Positions 50,612-60,100 are shown, numbered from the stretch's first letter. The stretch: DNA of 64,000 nucleotides from Nonomuraea turcica (GCF_030718205.1 NZ_JAUZQF010000009.1:1-64000), one strand, 5' to 3'. Notes: generated by a model not told the origin, from the sequence alone. Numbers and translations: made by a program.

Positions 50612-51823
50612 GTGTCCTCCATCACGAGACGTCAGGCATTAGCGCTCGGCGCTGCCGCCGCCGTGTCGGCCTGCGCGGCCGAGCGGCCCGCCACCAGGGC
50701 CGCGCCCGCGGCTCCCGCCCCCAAACCGGGCCGGCTGTTCGCCAGCACCGCCGCCGGGCTGGCCCTGGTCGACCTGGCCACGGGCACGGTCAAGGCCGCC
50801 TATCCCGCCGCCGTGGCCGACGGCGCCTGGACCACGGTCCACCAGCTGACGGACGGCCGCCTACGCAGCTACCGGGCCGGCACCGGCGACCTGCTGGCCG
50901 ACGAACCGGTCACCGGCCGGCAGATCAAGGCCGTCTCCACCCGGATGATCGCGGTGGGGCCGCCGCCCGGGCCGCGTCGCCGTACCAGGATCACGCTGGT
51001 CGGGGAGAACGAGACGCGGACGCTCGAGCTGGACGGCAACATCGAGCCCGAGGCGTTCTCCGGCGACGGCCGGGCCATGTACCTGCTGGACCACCTGCCG
51101 CCCGAGCGCCCCGACCGCTACCGGGTGCGGATGTACGACCTGGAGACCGGCGAGATGGGGCCGCTCCAGACGCGTGACAAGACGCAGATCCCGCCCGGCG
51201 CGGAGGAGGAGATGCGCGGGCGGGGCCGCCAGGCCGTGCTGGACTCCACCGCGGGCGTGCTCTACACCCTCTACACCCACCAGGACGACCACCTGCACAC
51301 CCGCGACCTGGTGGCGGGGCGGGACCAGAGCCCCGGCGTGCACGCGTTCGTGCACGTGCTCAACCTGGACCAACGGTGGGCCTACTGCTTGGACCTGCCT
51401 GCGCCGTTCGGGCTGGGCCCGCCCGAGGCGCACACGATCGCGCTGGACGCGGCGGGCAAGCGGCTGTACGCCTTCGACGCCTCCACCGGCAGCGTCGTGG
51501 TGGCCTCCACCGACGACCAGGCGATCCGGCGTAGCGGCCGGCTCGGTGAGCAGCCCGCGGGGGAGGCGTACGCGGCGGCCGGTGGTCAGCGCCTCTACCT
51601 GGCGATGGGTTCGCGGGTGCTGGTGGCCGACGGTCAGACGCTCGCACCGCTGGCCGCCTGGGCCCTTCCCGGTCCCGCCCGCGGCGTGCTCTGGACCGCG
51701 GACGAACTGCTGGCCGGGGCGGGCGATCAAGTGATCCGGCTGGACCCTGGCACGGGGGCCAGGCTCGGTGCTTTCCCGCTTCCCGGCCTGCAGGCGGTAC
51801 GGCATGCAGCCCCAACGGGTTAG
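50612..51823 (+). CDS. Exported beta-propeller (YncE-like) protein
   Basis: 403-aa protein with a Tat-like N-terminus (SITRRQALALGAAAAVSACA), including a lipobox-like SACA, followed by an Ala/Pro-rich linker. The body consists of repeated four-strand motifs (LFASTAAGLALVDLATGTVK; LDAAGKRLYAFDASTGSVVV) typical of a seven-bladed propeller. It is probably a surface lipoprotein of unknown ligand. GTG 50612 follows AGGAGAG. It is the last intact gene before the azlCD remnant. Confidence 0.75.
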   Translation: MSSITRRQALALGAAAAVSACAAERPATRAAPAAPAPKPGRLFASTAAGLALVDLATGTVKAAYPAAVADGAWTTVHQLTDGRLRSYRAGTGDLLADEPVTGRQIKAVSTRMIAVGPPPGPRRRTRITLVGENETRTLELDGNIEPEAFSGDGRAMYLLDHLPPERPDRYRVRMYDLETGEMGPLQTRDKTQIPPGAEEEMRGRGRQAVLDSTAGVLYTLYTHQDDHLHTRDLVAGRDQSPGVHAFVHVLNLDQRWAYCLDLPAPFGLGPPEAHTIALDAAGKRLYAFDASTGSVVVASTDDQAIRRSGRLGEQPAGEAYAAAGGQRLYLAMGSRVLVADGQTLAPLAAWALPGPARGVLWTADELLAGAGDQVIRLDPGTGARLGAFPLPGLQAVRHAAPTG

Positions 51824-51989
51824 AAGGCGTTGACGAGGACGACGTAGACGGCGGTGCCGATGCCCACGCTCAGTCACGATCGCCGAGGTGCGCAGCGTGC
51901 GCAGCACCGCGAACGGCACGGCGCGCAGGGCGAAGGTGATGGTGAAGACGATCACGAGGACGGCGATGAGAATAGGCGGTGCTAGGCAT
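51820..51989 (-). pseudogene. azlD: AzlD remnant
   Basis: ATG 51989 (MPSTAY) is shifted by one frame from the family-like PILIAVLVIVFTITFALRAV and PFAVLRTLRTSAIV. After an internal deletion the C-terminus VGIGTAVYVVLVNAF ends at 51820-51822. Intact AzlD has about 100 residues. The remaining part cannot be translated as one protein. Confidence 0.6.
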
Positions 51990-52165
51990 CGGCGGTCTCC
52001 GAGGCGGGCCGAGGGGCAGGCCGGCGAGCAGTCCGGCGAGCGGTGAGGGCCTGGCGGGCCAGCAGCAGGGCGACGAACAGCAGCAGTGCGGTGAACAGGG
52101 CGCACAGGGCGAATTCCAGGCCCTTGATCGGCGCAGGCAGGGCCGTGCCGATGACGACGCCGACC
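51982..52165 (-). pseudogene. azlC: AzlC C-terminal remnant
   Basis: VGVVIGTALPAPIKGLEFAL, CALFTALLLFVALLLARQAL is the last helix pair of AzlC-type branched-chain amino acid exporters. Its stop overlaps the azlD start region as in intact azlCD. About 60 of 240 residues remain; the 5' part is replaced by an Lrp/AsnC fragment on the other strand. Confidence 0.6.
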
Positions 52166-52172
52166 AGCCGCC

Positions 52173-52283
52173 GCCGATCTGGCCGCCTACGAGACCTTCC
52201 TCAGCCGGCGCGTGATGACCATCCCACGGGTCAAGGGCATCGCCTCGCACTTCACAATGAAGAACGTCAAGCCGGGCCCGTAG
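52173..52283 (+). pseudogene. Lrp/AsnC-family regulator C-terminal remnant
   Basis: DLAAYETFLSRRVMTIPRVK, GIASHFTMKNVKPGP and a stop match the end of Lrp/AsnC proteins (…F..T.L…PGV…SHFTMKxVK). Lrp proteins often control azlCD. The N-terminal HTH part is missing. Confidence 0.65.
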
Positions 52284-52327
52284 GCCTGGAGCTCGCCGGC
52301 TCGCCCGGCGACCCGGCATCGGTGACC

Positions 52328-52999
52328 TCAGGGCGAGAAGCCGCGGGCGGCGGTCCGCAGCGCCTGGCCGACCGTCGCCTCCAGCAGGCCCGGCTCCTCC
52401 CCAGCCGCCGGGTCGGTGCGGGAGGCGTAGTGCTCCACGCCCGTCCGCAGTGCGACGTTGATCATGGCCGCCTGCACGGTGATGTCCAGGTCAGGACTGG
52501 ACAGCCCGGCGCGCTCGGCCAGCGCGGCCGCGAACACCGGCTCGGCCTCCCGGTGCGCCTCCAGCCACACCGCGCGTAGTCCCGGCTCGCTGCCGGTCAG
52601 GCGTACCAAGTCCAGCAGCGCCACTCGGTCGGGGGCGAGCTCGCCGGCGCTGCGGAGCATGGCCTCGAGCAGCTCCGCCACACCCTGGTCGGGGCGCCAT
52701 GAGCGCAAGCACTGGGTGGCGACCTCGATCCCCCCGGTCAGCAGGGGCAGGACGCAGCTTTCCTTGCTCGGGAAGTAGCGCCACAACGTGCGGGAGGAGA
52801 TGCCGGCCGCCGCCGCGATGTCCTCGGCAGAGGTGCCGGCGACGCCGTTGGCGGTGAACAGGCGGACGGCCTCGCGGGCGATCTCCAGCCGGGTCGCGGC
52901 CTTGCGCCGTTCGGTCAGGGGCGGACGTCCGGTCCGCCCGGTCGGGCGAGCCTGGATCAGCGCCGGTGATTCGCGGGACACGTTCCACAACGCTACCAC
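52328..52999 (-). CDS. TetR-family regulator
   Basis: Up to 223-aa regulator with TetR HTH: ATRLEIAREAVRLFTANGVA, GTSAEDIAAAAGISSRTLWR, YFPSKESCVLP. The C-terminal ligand domain is typical in length. The start is uncertain; GTG 52999 and GTG 52981 are possible and neither has a clear ribosome binding site. It is divergent from the SDR/flavoprotein operon at 53127 and probably controls it. Confidence 0.8.
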   Translation of the reverse strand: MVALWNVSRESPALIQARPTGRTGRPPLTERRKAATRLEIAREAVRLFTANGVAGTSAEDIAAAAGISSRTLWRYFPSKESCVLPLLTGGIEVATQCLRSWRPDQGVAELLEAMLRSAGELAPDRVALLDLVRLTGSEPGLRAVWLEAHREAEPVFAAALAERAGLSSPDLDITVQAAMINVALRTGVEHYASRTDPAAGEEPGLLEATVGQALRTAARGFSP

Positions 53000-53126
53000 T
53001 TATTGTCTTTCTCTGACTATCTGGCGCAAAGCGCCAAAAAGTCGTACGGTCCTGACCAGGCCTTGGCGGCGGGCGCCCGTAGCGCTGGTGAGACCGTCAT
53101 GGCACACGACCGCGGAGGAGCAGAGC

Positions 53127-53891
53127 ATGAGCAGCAGTGGGCTGCAGGACAGCAGCGTCATCGTCACCGGTGCCGGATCGGGAATCGGGCGTGCCGCCGC
53201 CGTCCGCTTCGCCCACGAGGGCGCCAAGGTGGTGGTGGCCGATCTCAACGGCGAGGCCGCCAAGGCGGTCGTGGCGGAGATCCAGGCGGCCGGCGGCACC
53301 GCGGTGGCGGTGGCGGGCGACCTGAGCGACCCCGCGGTGGTCGAGGAGGTCGTCACCACCGCGGTGGACACCTTCGGCGGCCTGGACGTGCTGGTCAACA
53401 ACGCCGGCATCATGGACCGGATGTCGGCCGCCGCCGACGTCTCCGATGCCGAGTGGGAGCGCGTCATCCGGGTCAACCTGACCGCGCCGTTCCTGCTCAC
53501 CCGCGCCGCCCTGCCGCACATGCTCGCCAAGGGCAAGGGCGCGATCGTCAACACCGCATCCGAGGCGGCCCTGCGCGGCAGCGCGGCCGGCACCGCGTAC
53601 ACCGTCTCCAAGCACGGCGTGGCCGGGCTCACCCGGTCGATCGCGGTCATGTACCGCGACTCCGGCATCCGCGCCAACGCGATCGCTCCCGGGGGCACCA
53701 AGACCGGCATCGCCCTCGACGTCGACCCGGCCGCGCACGGCCCGAAAACGCTCGGCGCGTACATGCAGAACGTCGGCCGCATCGCCGAGGCCGACGAACA
53801 GGCCGCCGCCATCGTGTTCCTGGCCTCCGACGCCGCCAGCAACATCAACGGTGTCATCCTCGCCGTCGACAACGGCTGGGCCGCGGTCTGA
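53127..53891 (+). CDS. Short-chain dehydrogenase/reductase
   Basis: 254-aa classical SDR. TGAGSGIG (14-21) binds NAD(P), NNAG (91-94) is conserved, and the catalytic set Ser145, Tyr158, Lys162 (YTVSK) is complete. Asp39 after the second strand (VVVADLN) suggests NAD preference. GGAGGAG lies upstream of ATG 53127. Its stop overlaps the ATG of the flavoprotein (TGATG), so alcohol oxidation and ring dehydrogenation are probably consecutive steps. Confidence 0.9.
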   Translation: MSSSGLQDSSVIVTGAGSGIGRAAAVRFAHEGAKVVVADLNGEAAKAVVAEIQAAGGTAVAVAGDLSDPAVVEEVVTTAVDTFGGLDVLVNNAGIMDRMSAAADVSDAEWERVIRVNLTAPFLLTRAALPHMLAKGKGAIVNTASEAALRGSAAGTAYTVSKHGVAGLTRSIAVMYRDSGIRANAIAPGGTKTGIALDVDPAAHGPKTLGAYMQNVGRIAEADEQAAAIVFLASDAASNINGVILAVDNGWAAV

Positions 53892-55552
53892 TGGGCGCGC
53901 CATGGGACCGCGAGGTCGACGTGCTGGTGGTCGGCACCGGCGCGGCCGGCCTGGCCACCGCGGCCGCCGCGGCCGACGCCGGGCAGCGGGTGCTGGTGGT
54001 GGAGAGCACGTCGAAGTGGGGCGGGACCACGGCGCTGAGCGGAGGCGGGCTGTGGATGCCGACGAACCCGCTGATGGCTACGTTCGGGCGGGAGGACTCG
54101 GTCGACAAGGCGCTGACCTACATGGCGGCGGCCATCGGGGACGCCGGCCCGGCCAGCTCCCCTGAGCGGCGGCGTGCCTTCGTCGAGACCGTTCCGGAGG
54201 TGTTCCGGTTCCTGGAGCGGCTGGGGGTGCGGTGGGCCGCGGACAAGGACTACCCGGACTACTACCCCGACCGGCCGGGCGGGATGGTGGGCCGGGGAAT
54301 CGAGGCCGAGCCCTTCGACCTGCGCACGCTGGGTGCGTGGCGCGACACCTCGCGCGCCGGCGAGGCGCTGCCGCCCATACCGTTGAAAACCGATGACGTG
54401 TGGTTGCTCGCCCGGGCCTGGTCCACTCCGGATGGATTCGTACGAGGTGCGCGGTTCGTGTTCCGGACGCTGTGGGGCCTGGCGAGAGGCAAGCGGCTGT
54501 CGGGCCTGGGGTCGGGGCTCGTGGCGAGCCTCATGTCGATCGTCGTGCGGCAGGGCACCGAGGTTCTGCTCAGCGCGCCGCTGACCGAGCTGATCGTGGA
54601 CGACGGCGAGGTCACCGGTGCGATGGTCGCCGGGCCGGACGGCGGGCCGCTGCGCATCCGGGCCCGCGGCGGCGTCACGCTGGCGGCCGGTGGGTTCGCG
54701 CACCACGGCGACTGGCGGCAGAAGTATCACGGCGTGCCCGGATACAGCTCCGCCGCCGACGGCGATCTCGGAGACGCGATCAGGATCGCCGAGTCCATCG
54801 GCGCTCAGCTGGCCCTCATGGACGACGCGTGGTGGGGCTCGGCCGTGCCGATGCCGGACGGGACGGCCCAGTTCATGCTCGCGGAGCGGTCGATGCCGTT
54901 CGGCATCATCGTGGACGGACTCGGGGAGCGCTACACCAACGAGTCGGCCAGCTACATCGACTTCGGCCACGCGATGCTGGAGCGGAACAAGACCGTTTCG
55001 GCGATCCCGAGCTGGCTGATCGTCGATGCCCGCCATCGCCGCCGGTATCTGTTCACGGCGTTGATGCAGGGCGGCAAGAAACTGCGTGAGGCCGGCATCG
55101 TCCGCTCCGCCGGGACGATCGAGGAGCTGGCCGGCGTGCTCGGCATGGAGCCGGCCCGGCTGCGGGGCACCGTGGACCGGTTCAACGGCTTCGCCCGCCG
55201 TGGGGTCGACGAGGACTTCGGCCGCGGCCGCACCGTGTACGACAACTACTACGGTGACCCCAGGGTCAAACCGAATCCCAATCTCGGGCCGCTCGAGAAG
55301 GGCCCGTTCACCGCCGTCCAGCTGGTGCCCGGCGACCTCGGCACGAAGGGCGGCCTGCTCACCGACGCCGACGCCCGCGTGCTCGACACCGGCGGGCAGC
55401 CCATCGCCGGGCTCTACGCCGCCGGCAACACCACCGCATCGGTGATGGGACGCACGTACCCCGGGCCCGGCTCCACCATCGCGCCCGCGGTCATCTTCGG
55501 CTATCGCGCCGGCCGCCACGCCGCGGCACGATCTTCGAGCCCAGCGACATGA
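53891..55552 (+). CDS. 3-ketosteroid-dehydrogenase-like FAD flavoprotein
   Basis: 553-aa flavoprotein of the succinate dehydrogenase/3-ketosteroid delta-1-dehydrogenase group. VLVVGTGAAGLATAAAAADA (11-30) is the dinucleotide-binding fold, STSKWGGTTALSGGGLW is typical of KstD-like proteins, and GLYAAGNTTASVMGRTYPGP is the second FAD segment with the catalytic-region Tyr. It probably introduces a double bond next to a keto group in a ring substrate. ATG 53891 is coupled to the SDR stop. Its 3' end overlaps the monooxygenase gene on the opposite strand by 62 bp. Confidence 0.85.
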   Translation: MGAPWDREVDVLVVGTGAAGLATAAAAADAGQRVLVVESTSKWGGTTALSGGGLWMPTNPLMATFGREDSVDKALTYMAAAIGDAGPASSPERRRAFVETVPEVFRFLERLGVRWAADKDYPDYYPDRPGGMVGRGIEAEPFDLRTLGAWRDTSRAGEALPPIPLKTDDVWLLARAWSTPDGFVRGARFVFRTLWGLARGKRLSGLGSGLVASLMSIVVRQGTEVLLSAPLTELIVDDGEVTGAMVAGPDGGPLRIRARGGVTLAAGGFAHHGDWRQKYHGVPGYSSAADGDLGDAIRIAESIGAQLALMDDAWWGSAVPMPDGTAQFMLAERSMPFGIIVDGLGERYTNESASYIDFGHAMLERNKTVSAIPSWLIVDARHRRRYLFTALMQGGKKLREAGIVRSAGTIEELAGVLGMEPARLRGTVDRFNGFARRGVDEDFGRGRTVYDNYYGDPRVKPNPNLGPLEKGPFTAVQLVPGDLGTKGGLLTDADARVLDTGGQPIAGLYAAGNTTASVMGRTYPGPGSTIAPAVIFGYRAGRHAAARSSSPAT

Positions 55553-56687
55553 GCTGCACGCCCGTCCGGTCCATCGCGTAGTAGAGCCGCGGCGGCAGAT
55601 GGGCGAGCAGCGGAGAGTGCCGCCGGCCGAGCAGGTCGAACACCTGCTCCGGTGGAAGGCCGATGTAGCGCGGAAGGCTCTCGTACCACCGGGCGCTGTA
55701 GCGGGCCGCTCGCTGGGTGGGGCGGATCGCGGATCTGCGCTGCCGCTCGAAGCGGGCGAGGGCGTGGTCGAGTCGCGTGTCCTTGTGCAGCGCGTCGACC
55801 AGGAAGGCGGCGTCCCCGAGTGCGAGGGCGGTGCCCGCGCCGATGGAGTAGTGCGTGGTGTGCGCGGCGTCTCCGAGCAGGACGAGGTTGCCGCGGTACC
55901 ACCTCCGGTTGGTCAGGGTGCGGAAGTTCAGCCAGTGCGCGCTGCCGTCCGGCTGGGCCCGGCCGATCAGCGCGTGCCCGTCGAGGATGTCGGCGAAGAG
56001 CTTTTCCAGCATGGCCAGGCTGTCGGCCTCGTTCGCCTGGTCGAGCCCGAGCCCCCGCCAGACCTCGGGGAAGCACTCGACGACGCAGGTGCTGTGGTCC
56101 TTGCCGAATCCGTAGCCGTAACACCAGATCCAGCCGTGCGCGGTCTCGACGAAGGCGAAGGTGAAGGTGTCGAAGATCTTGGTGGTGCCGAGCCAGGTGT
56201 AGAAGTTCTGGCCGACCGCCACCTCGGGGCCGAAGTGGTCGGCGTGGCGCTCGCGCAGCCCGCTGTTGATACCGTCGCCGGCGACGACGAGGTCGGCATC
56301 GGCCACCTCCTCCTCGCCGGCGATCTCGCGCTCGTACTCGATGCGCACGCCGAGGGAGCGGGCCCGCTCGGCGAGGATGCCGAGCAGGTCGTGCCGGCCG
56401 ATGCCGAAGCTCACGTCCCCGTGATCCAGTGTCACGGTCACCCGGTCCTGGATGTGCACGCTCCAGCTGTCCCAGCGGACCGAACCGTCTCTGATGGCGC
56501 GCGCGGACTCGGGGTCCGCGCCGTGCAGATCTTCGAGCAGCTCCTCCCAGTAGGTCACGCCCCATCCGTACGTCGAACCGGCCGGGTTGCGCTCATAGAC
56601 GGTGACGTCGTGGGATGGGTCCACAAGCTTCATCAGGACCGAGAAGTACAGGCTGGCGGGTCCGCCGCCGACGCAGGCCACCTTCAC
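55491..56687 (-). CDS. FAD-dependent aromatic-ring monooxygenase
   Basis: 398-aa flavin monooxygenase of the PHBH-like class. VACVGGGPASLYFSVLMKLV binds FAD, VAGDGINSGLRERH is the DG motif and NLVLLGDAAHTTHYSIGAGT the GD motif. The beginning is closest, from memory, to salicylyl-CoA/2-aminobenzoyl-CoA monooxygenase flavin domains. GTG 56687 is at the homology start; the frame is open to 56735. It converges on and overlaps the KstD-like gene by 62 bp. Confidence 0.85.
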   Translation of the reverse strand: MKVACVGGGPASLYFSVLMKLVDPSHDVTVYERNPAGSTYGWGVTYWEELLEDLHGADPESARAIRDGSVRWDSWSVHIQDRVTVTLDHGDVSFGIGRHDLLGILAERARSLGVRIEYEREIAGEEEVADADLVVAGDGINSGLRERHADHFGPEVAVGQNFYTWLGTTKIFDTFTFAFVETAHGWIWCYGYGFGKDHSTCVVECFPEVWRGLGLDQANEADSLAMLEKLFADILDGHALIGRAQPDGSAHWLNFRTLTNRRWYRGNLVLLGDAAHTTHYSIGAGTALALGDAAFLVDALHKDTRLDHALARFERQRRSAIRPTQRAARYSARWYESLPRYIGLPPEQVFDLLGRRHSPLLAHLPPRLYYAMDRTGVQLMSLGSKIVPRRGGRRDSRR

Positions 56688-56843
56688 ACGAGCCCCCCGT
56701 GTCGCGTGACAGAAAGTAGTCAATATGCGACACATAGTAATCCTTCCTGGCTCGGAAGGAAGGCGGGGGATGTCCTCCTGGCAGGTCTTTGTTTCCGGAA
56801 TGCAGAACTTGACCTCGGGATGACGCGCCGTCCCGCCAGCGGA

Positions 56844-58868
56844 TCACAAGACGCGGGTACGGGCCACGAGGAGCGCGACGTCGTCCTCGGAGCCGGTGTC
56901 GCCCACCATGGACCGGATGACGCTGGCGCACACCTTCTCCAGCGGGAGGGCGGCGGCGCGGGCCAGGGCGGCGCCGAGGCGATCGATGCCGGCGTCGATG
57001 TCGGCCTCGCGGGTTTCGATCAGGCCGTCCGTGTACAGGGCGATCACGCTGCCCTCGGCGAGTTCGACCTCGAGGGACCGGTAGGAGCCGAGCCCCAGGC
57101 CGATCGGGGTGCCGCTGGGCAGGCGGGGGAAGGCGACCTCGCCGGACGGGGCGACGATGGCGGGCGGCGGGTGCCCGGCTCCGGCCATGGCGCAGCGCCC
57201 GGTGGCCGGGTCGTAGACCGCGTACAGGCAGGTGGCTCCCGTGGTGTCCAGCGGCAGCCTGCCGGGACCGGCGTCCTCCTCCTCCAGGCGCGCGACCAGG
57301 TCGTCGAGGTGGGCGAGCAGTTCGTCGGGCGGCAGGCCCATGTACGCGAGGGTGCGTACGGCGGTGCGCAGGCGTCCCATGGTCGCCGCGGCGTTGATGC
57401 CGTGCCCCGTCACGTCCCCGACGACCAGCGCGACCCGGCCGTCCCGCAGCGGGATCGCGTCGAACCAGTCGCCGCCGACACCCTCGTGCACGTCGGAGGG
57501 CAGGTAGCGCGAGGCCACCTCGACGGCGCCACCGCCGGTCAGGTAGCCCGGAAGCAGGTTGCGCTGCAGGGCGAGGGCGGCGGTGCGCTCGCGCGTGTAC
57601 TGGCGGGCGTTGTCGAGGCTCAGCGCGGCACGGGCGCCGAGCTCCTCCGCGAGGAGCAGGTCGTCCCTGGTGAACGGCTCCAGATTGTCGTTGCGGACGA
57701 ACACGGCGATGCCCAGGATGTCGCCGCGGGCCTTCAACGGGACGATGATCAGCGAGTGCATGCCGGTGCGGCGAATGATCCTCGCCCGGTCCGGGTCCTG
57801 GTCGAGCCAGGTGCCGGGCGCGGTGTCCAGGACGGGCTCGAAGTGGGCGCGGCCCGAGGACAGGACCTCCGTGAAGGGCGACGACGGGGGCACGAACACG
57901 GCCTGCCCGCGCGACCAGAGCGATTCGGGCATCTCCTCGTGGACGGAGGCCACGCCCGCACGGCGGAACACGGGGATGCTCACCTCCGTGGCGGCCAGCC
58001 GCTGCAGGGGTTCGGCGTCCGGCAGGACCGATGCGGCGAGGTCGACGGTGACGTAGTCGGCGAGAGCCGGCACCGCCAGGTCCGCCAGCTCCTGTGCGGT
58101 CTTGCCGACGTCGAGCGTGCTGCCGATGCGGACGCTGGCCTCGCGGAGCAGGGCCAGCCGATCGCGCGAGCGGCTGTGACTGATGTCGATGGCCACCGTG
58201 CACACGCCGAGCGGCCGGCCGTCCACGCCTTCCAGCCGGAAGAGGGAGGTCGACAACGTGCGATCCTCGAGCTGGTCCGGCGAGCTCCAGCGGGCTTCGC
58301 GGTCGAGCTGCGGAACGCCGCTGGAGAGCACCTTGCGCATCGCCTCCTGCGCGGCCTCGGTGTGGAAACCCGGCAGCGGCTCCGCCAGCGAGCGGCCGAG
58401 CTGGTAATGGGGGAACACCGGCCGCAGGCGCTCCGCCGCCGCGTTCAGCCACACGCAGCGCAGGTCGCGGTCCCAGATGGCCACGGCCACCGGAGTACGC
58501 GTGAGCAGCGGCTCCAGCCAGGAGGACGCTCGTCCCGAGGCTCCCGCGCTCGCCGGCGTCACCGCGACGAGCCAGGCGGCCTTCTCCTCCGGCGTGATCA
58601 GCCGGGAGCCCTCGACGTACACGAGGATCCTGGTGCCGTCGCGGTGGCGGGCCACACCGAAGCCGGACCAGTCTTCCTGGCCGTCGTACGCCGCGTCCCA
58701 GGCCGCCGCGCGCTCCGGAGTGAGCAGCAGCGCGCCGGGACGGTTGAGGATGTCGGCCGCGCGGTAGCCGAGAAGCGCCTCCGCGGCCGGCGTCCAGCCG
58801 ATCACCGTGCCCTCGGTGTCGATCATGATGACCGACGTGCTCTCAGGTGTGGCCATGGCGACATCCAT
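56844..58868 (-). CDS. PAS-GAF-SpoIIE (PP2C) phosphatase
   Basis: 674-aa signalling phosphatase. A PAS domain covers about 5-120 (GTVIGWTPAAEALLGYRAAD), a second PAS about 120-230, a GAF domain about 245-415, and a SpoIIE-type PP2C domain from about 445 (EVASRYLPSDVHEGVGGDWF, VGDVTGHGINAAATMGRLR, LYTDGLIETR, DDVALLV). The acidic metal ligands are present. It should dephosphorylate anti-sigma-factor antagonists in a partner-switching pathway; no such partner is adjacent and there is no HATPase domain. It reads as a single-gene unit. Confidence 0.9.
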   Translation of the reverse strand: MDVAMATPESTSVIMIDTEGTVIGWTPAAEALLGYRAADILNRPGALLLTPERAAAWDAAYDGQEDWSGFGVARHRDGTRILVYVEGSRLITPEEKAAWLVAVTPASAGASGRASSWLEPLLTRTPVAVAIWDRDLRCVWLNAAAERLRPVFPHYQLGRSLAEPLPGFHTEAAQEAMRKVLSSGVPQLDREARWSSPDQLEDRTLSTSLFRLEGVDGRPLGVCTVAIDISHSRSRDRLALLREASVRIGSTLDVGKTAQELADLAVPALADYVTVDLAASVLPDAEPLQRLAATEVSIPVFRRAGVASVHEEMPESLWSRGQAVFVPPSSPFTEVLSSGRAHFEPVLDTAPGTWLDQDPDRARIIRRTGMHSLIIVPLKARGDILGIAVFVRNDNLEPFTRDDLLLAEELGARAALSLDNARQYTRERTAALALQRNLLPGYLTGGGAVEVASRYLPSDVHEGVGGDWFDAIPLRDGRVALVVGDVTGHGINAAATMGRLRTAVRTLAYMGLPPDELLAHLDDLVARLEEEDAGPGRLPLDTTGATCLYAVYDPATGRCAMAGAGHPPPAIVAPSGEVAFPRLPSGTPIGLGLGSYRSLEVELAEGSVIALYTDGLIETREADIDAGIDRLGAALARAAALPLEKVCASVIRSMVGDTGSEDDVALLVARTRVL

Positions 58869-58970
58869 CCTGCTCCGACCAAGCCCTTCCGGCCAGGATA
58901 AGCACCGCTGACCTGCGGCGATTCTTGACCGGGACTTATCACGGCATAGACGGGATCACTGTGCCGGCCT

Positions 58971-59927
58971 TCACGGGCCGCTGAAGCGGCCCAGCAGCTC
59001 GTCGGCGGCGGCGAAGCCGGCGACCACGTCGGCGGCCGTGCGTGGCCGGCGTACCAGGCCCACGGCCTGGCCGGCGTAGACGTAGGCGGTGTCGAAGTCG
59101 CCGGCGCGGCGGGCGGCCTCCAGCTCGGCCTGTGCCGCGTCGTCGGCGGCCAGCTCCGGCTCCCGGCCGTGCCAGCGGTCGAAGAAGGCGTTACGCAGGG
59201 CGCGCCCGCCGAACTCCGGTGGCCAGGCGAGCCGCTGGGCGACGTCGAAGACCCGGCCGTACGCGGTCCCTGTCTCGCCGCTGTCCAGCACCCGCTGCCG
59301 GGCCGGCTCCGACAGGGTCGTCTCGGCGCAGCCCAGGAACGCCGTGCCGGCCCAGCCTCCCTCCGCGCCTGCCGCGAGCACGGCGGCCAGCCCGCGGGCC
59401 GTGGCGATGCCGCCCGCGGCGAGCACCGGGACGCCGACCGCGTCCAGCACGCTCTGCAGCAGCGGCAGTGTGGCCACGTCGTCGCGGCCGTGACCGCCGC
59501 CCTCGCCGCCGCGGGCCACGATCACGTCCACGCCGGCCTGCTCGGCCGCGCGTGCCTCGTCCGTGGTGCCCGCCTGGACCGCGACGGTGATCCCTTCCCG
59601 CCGCAACGGCTCGACGTAGGGGGCGAAGTCGCCGTAGCTGACGGAGACCAGGCTGGGACGGGCGGCGAGCACCGCGTCCAGCTGGCCGGGATGGTCCGGC
59701 AGCGCCCAGGCCATCAGCCCGATCCCGTACGGCCGGCCGCTCCCGGCGGCGACGGCGGCCTGCTCGGTGATCCATGGGGGCGAGGCCGTGGCCGGCACGC
59801 CGAACATGCCGAGCGCGCCCGCGGCGGAGACGGCCGCGGCCAGCCGCCCGTCGCTCACCCCCGCCATCGGGGCGCCGACCAGCGGCACGTCAAGCCCGAA
59901 CCGTTCGGTCAGCCAGGTGCGTGGCAT
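58971..59927 (-). CDS. Nitronate monooxygenase-like FMN enzyme
   Basis: 318-aa TIM-barrel FMN protein of the nitronate monooxygenase/2-nitropropane dioxygenase family. PLVGAPMAGVSDGRLAAAVS, VSVSYGDFAPYVEPLRREGI, ARGGEGGGHG with the catalytic His146 and VLAAGGIATARGLAAVLAAG with the FMN phosphate loop are all there. It lies divergent from the TetR/P450 operon, sharing the spacer with a candidate TetR operator. Confidence 0.85.
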   Translation of the reverse strand: MPRTWLTERFGLDVPLVGAPMAGVSDGRLAAAVSAAGALGMFGVPATASPPWITEQAAVAAGSGRPYGIGLMAWALPDHPGQLDAVLAARPSLVSVSYGDFAPYVEPLRREGITVAVQAGTTDEARAAEQAGVDVIVARGGEGGGHGRDDVATLPLLQSVLDAVGVPVLAAGGIATARGLAAVLAAGAEGGWAGTAFLGCAETTLSEPARQRVLDSGETGTAYGRVFDVAQRLAWPPEFGGRALRNAFFDRWHGREPELAADDAAQAELEAARRAGDFDTAYVYAGQAVGLVRRPRTAADVVAGFAAADELLGRFSGP

Positions 59928-60025
59928 CGTTTGTCGTCTCCTTCAACACTCAGGTCACGACAATAGGCGTTTCCACCTGCACGTGTACGTCCCAGGCGCC
60001 GCGGAAGAGCACGTGCGGCCCTGTT

Positions 60026-60041
60026 GACCAAGCGCTCGTTC
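60026..60041. promoter_or_regulatory. Candidate TetR operator
   Basis: GACCAAGCGCTCGTTC is an imperfect palindrome centred on AGCGCT, resembling TetR boxes with GACCAAGCGC-type half-sites. A/T-rich TATATA elements follow. It lies between the nitronate monooxygenase and the TetR start. Confidence 0.5.
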
Positions 60042-60100
60042 AAGAGATATATAGGGAAGCGGATATATGTTGACGGGCCGATGAGCACCTGGAGGCCCAG

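Noticed and set aside
53000..55519. Minus-strand frame of 839 codons across the SDR and KstD-like genes
   Set aside because: No recognisable domain; both plus-strand genes have full sets of motifs and coupled starts.
55599..58901. Plus-strand frame of 1100 codons opposite the monooxygenase and phosphatase genes
   Set aside because: Spans two clear minus-strand genes, is Gly/Val/Arg-rich and lacks a start signal.
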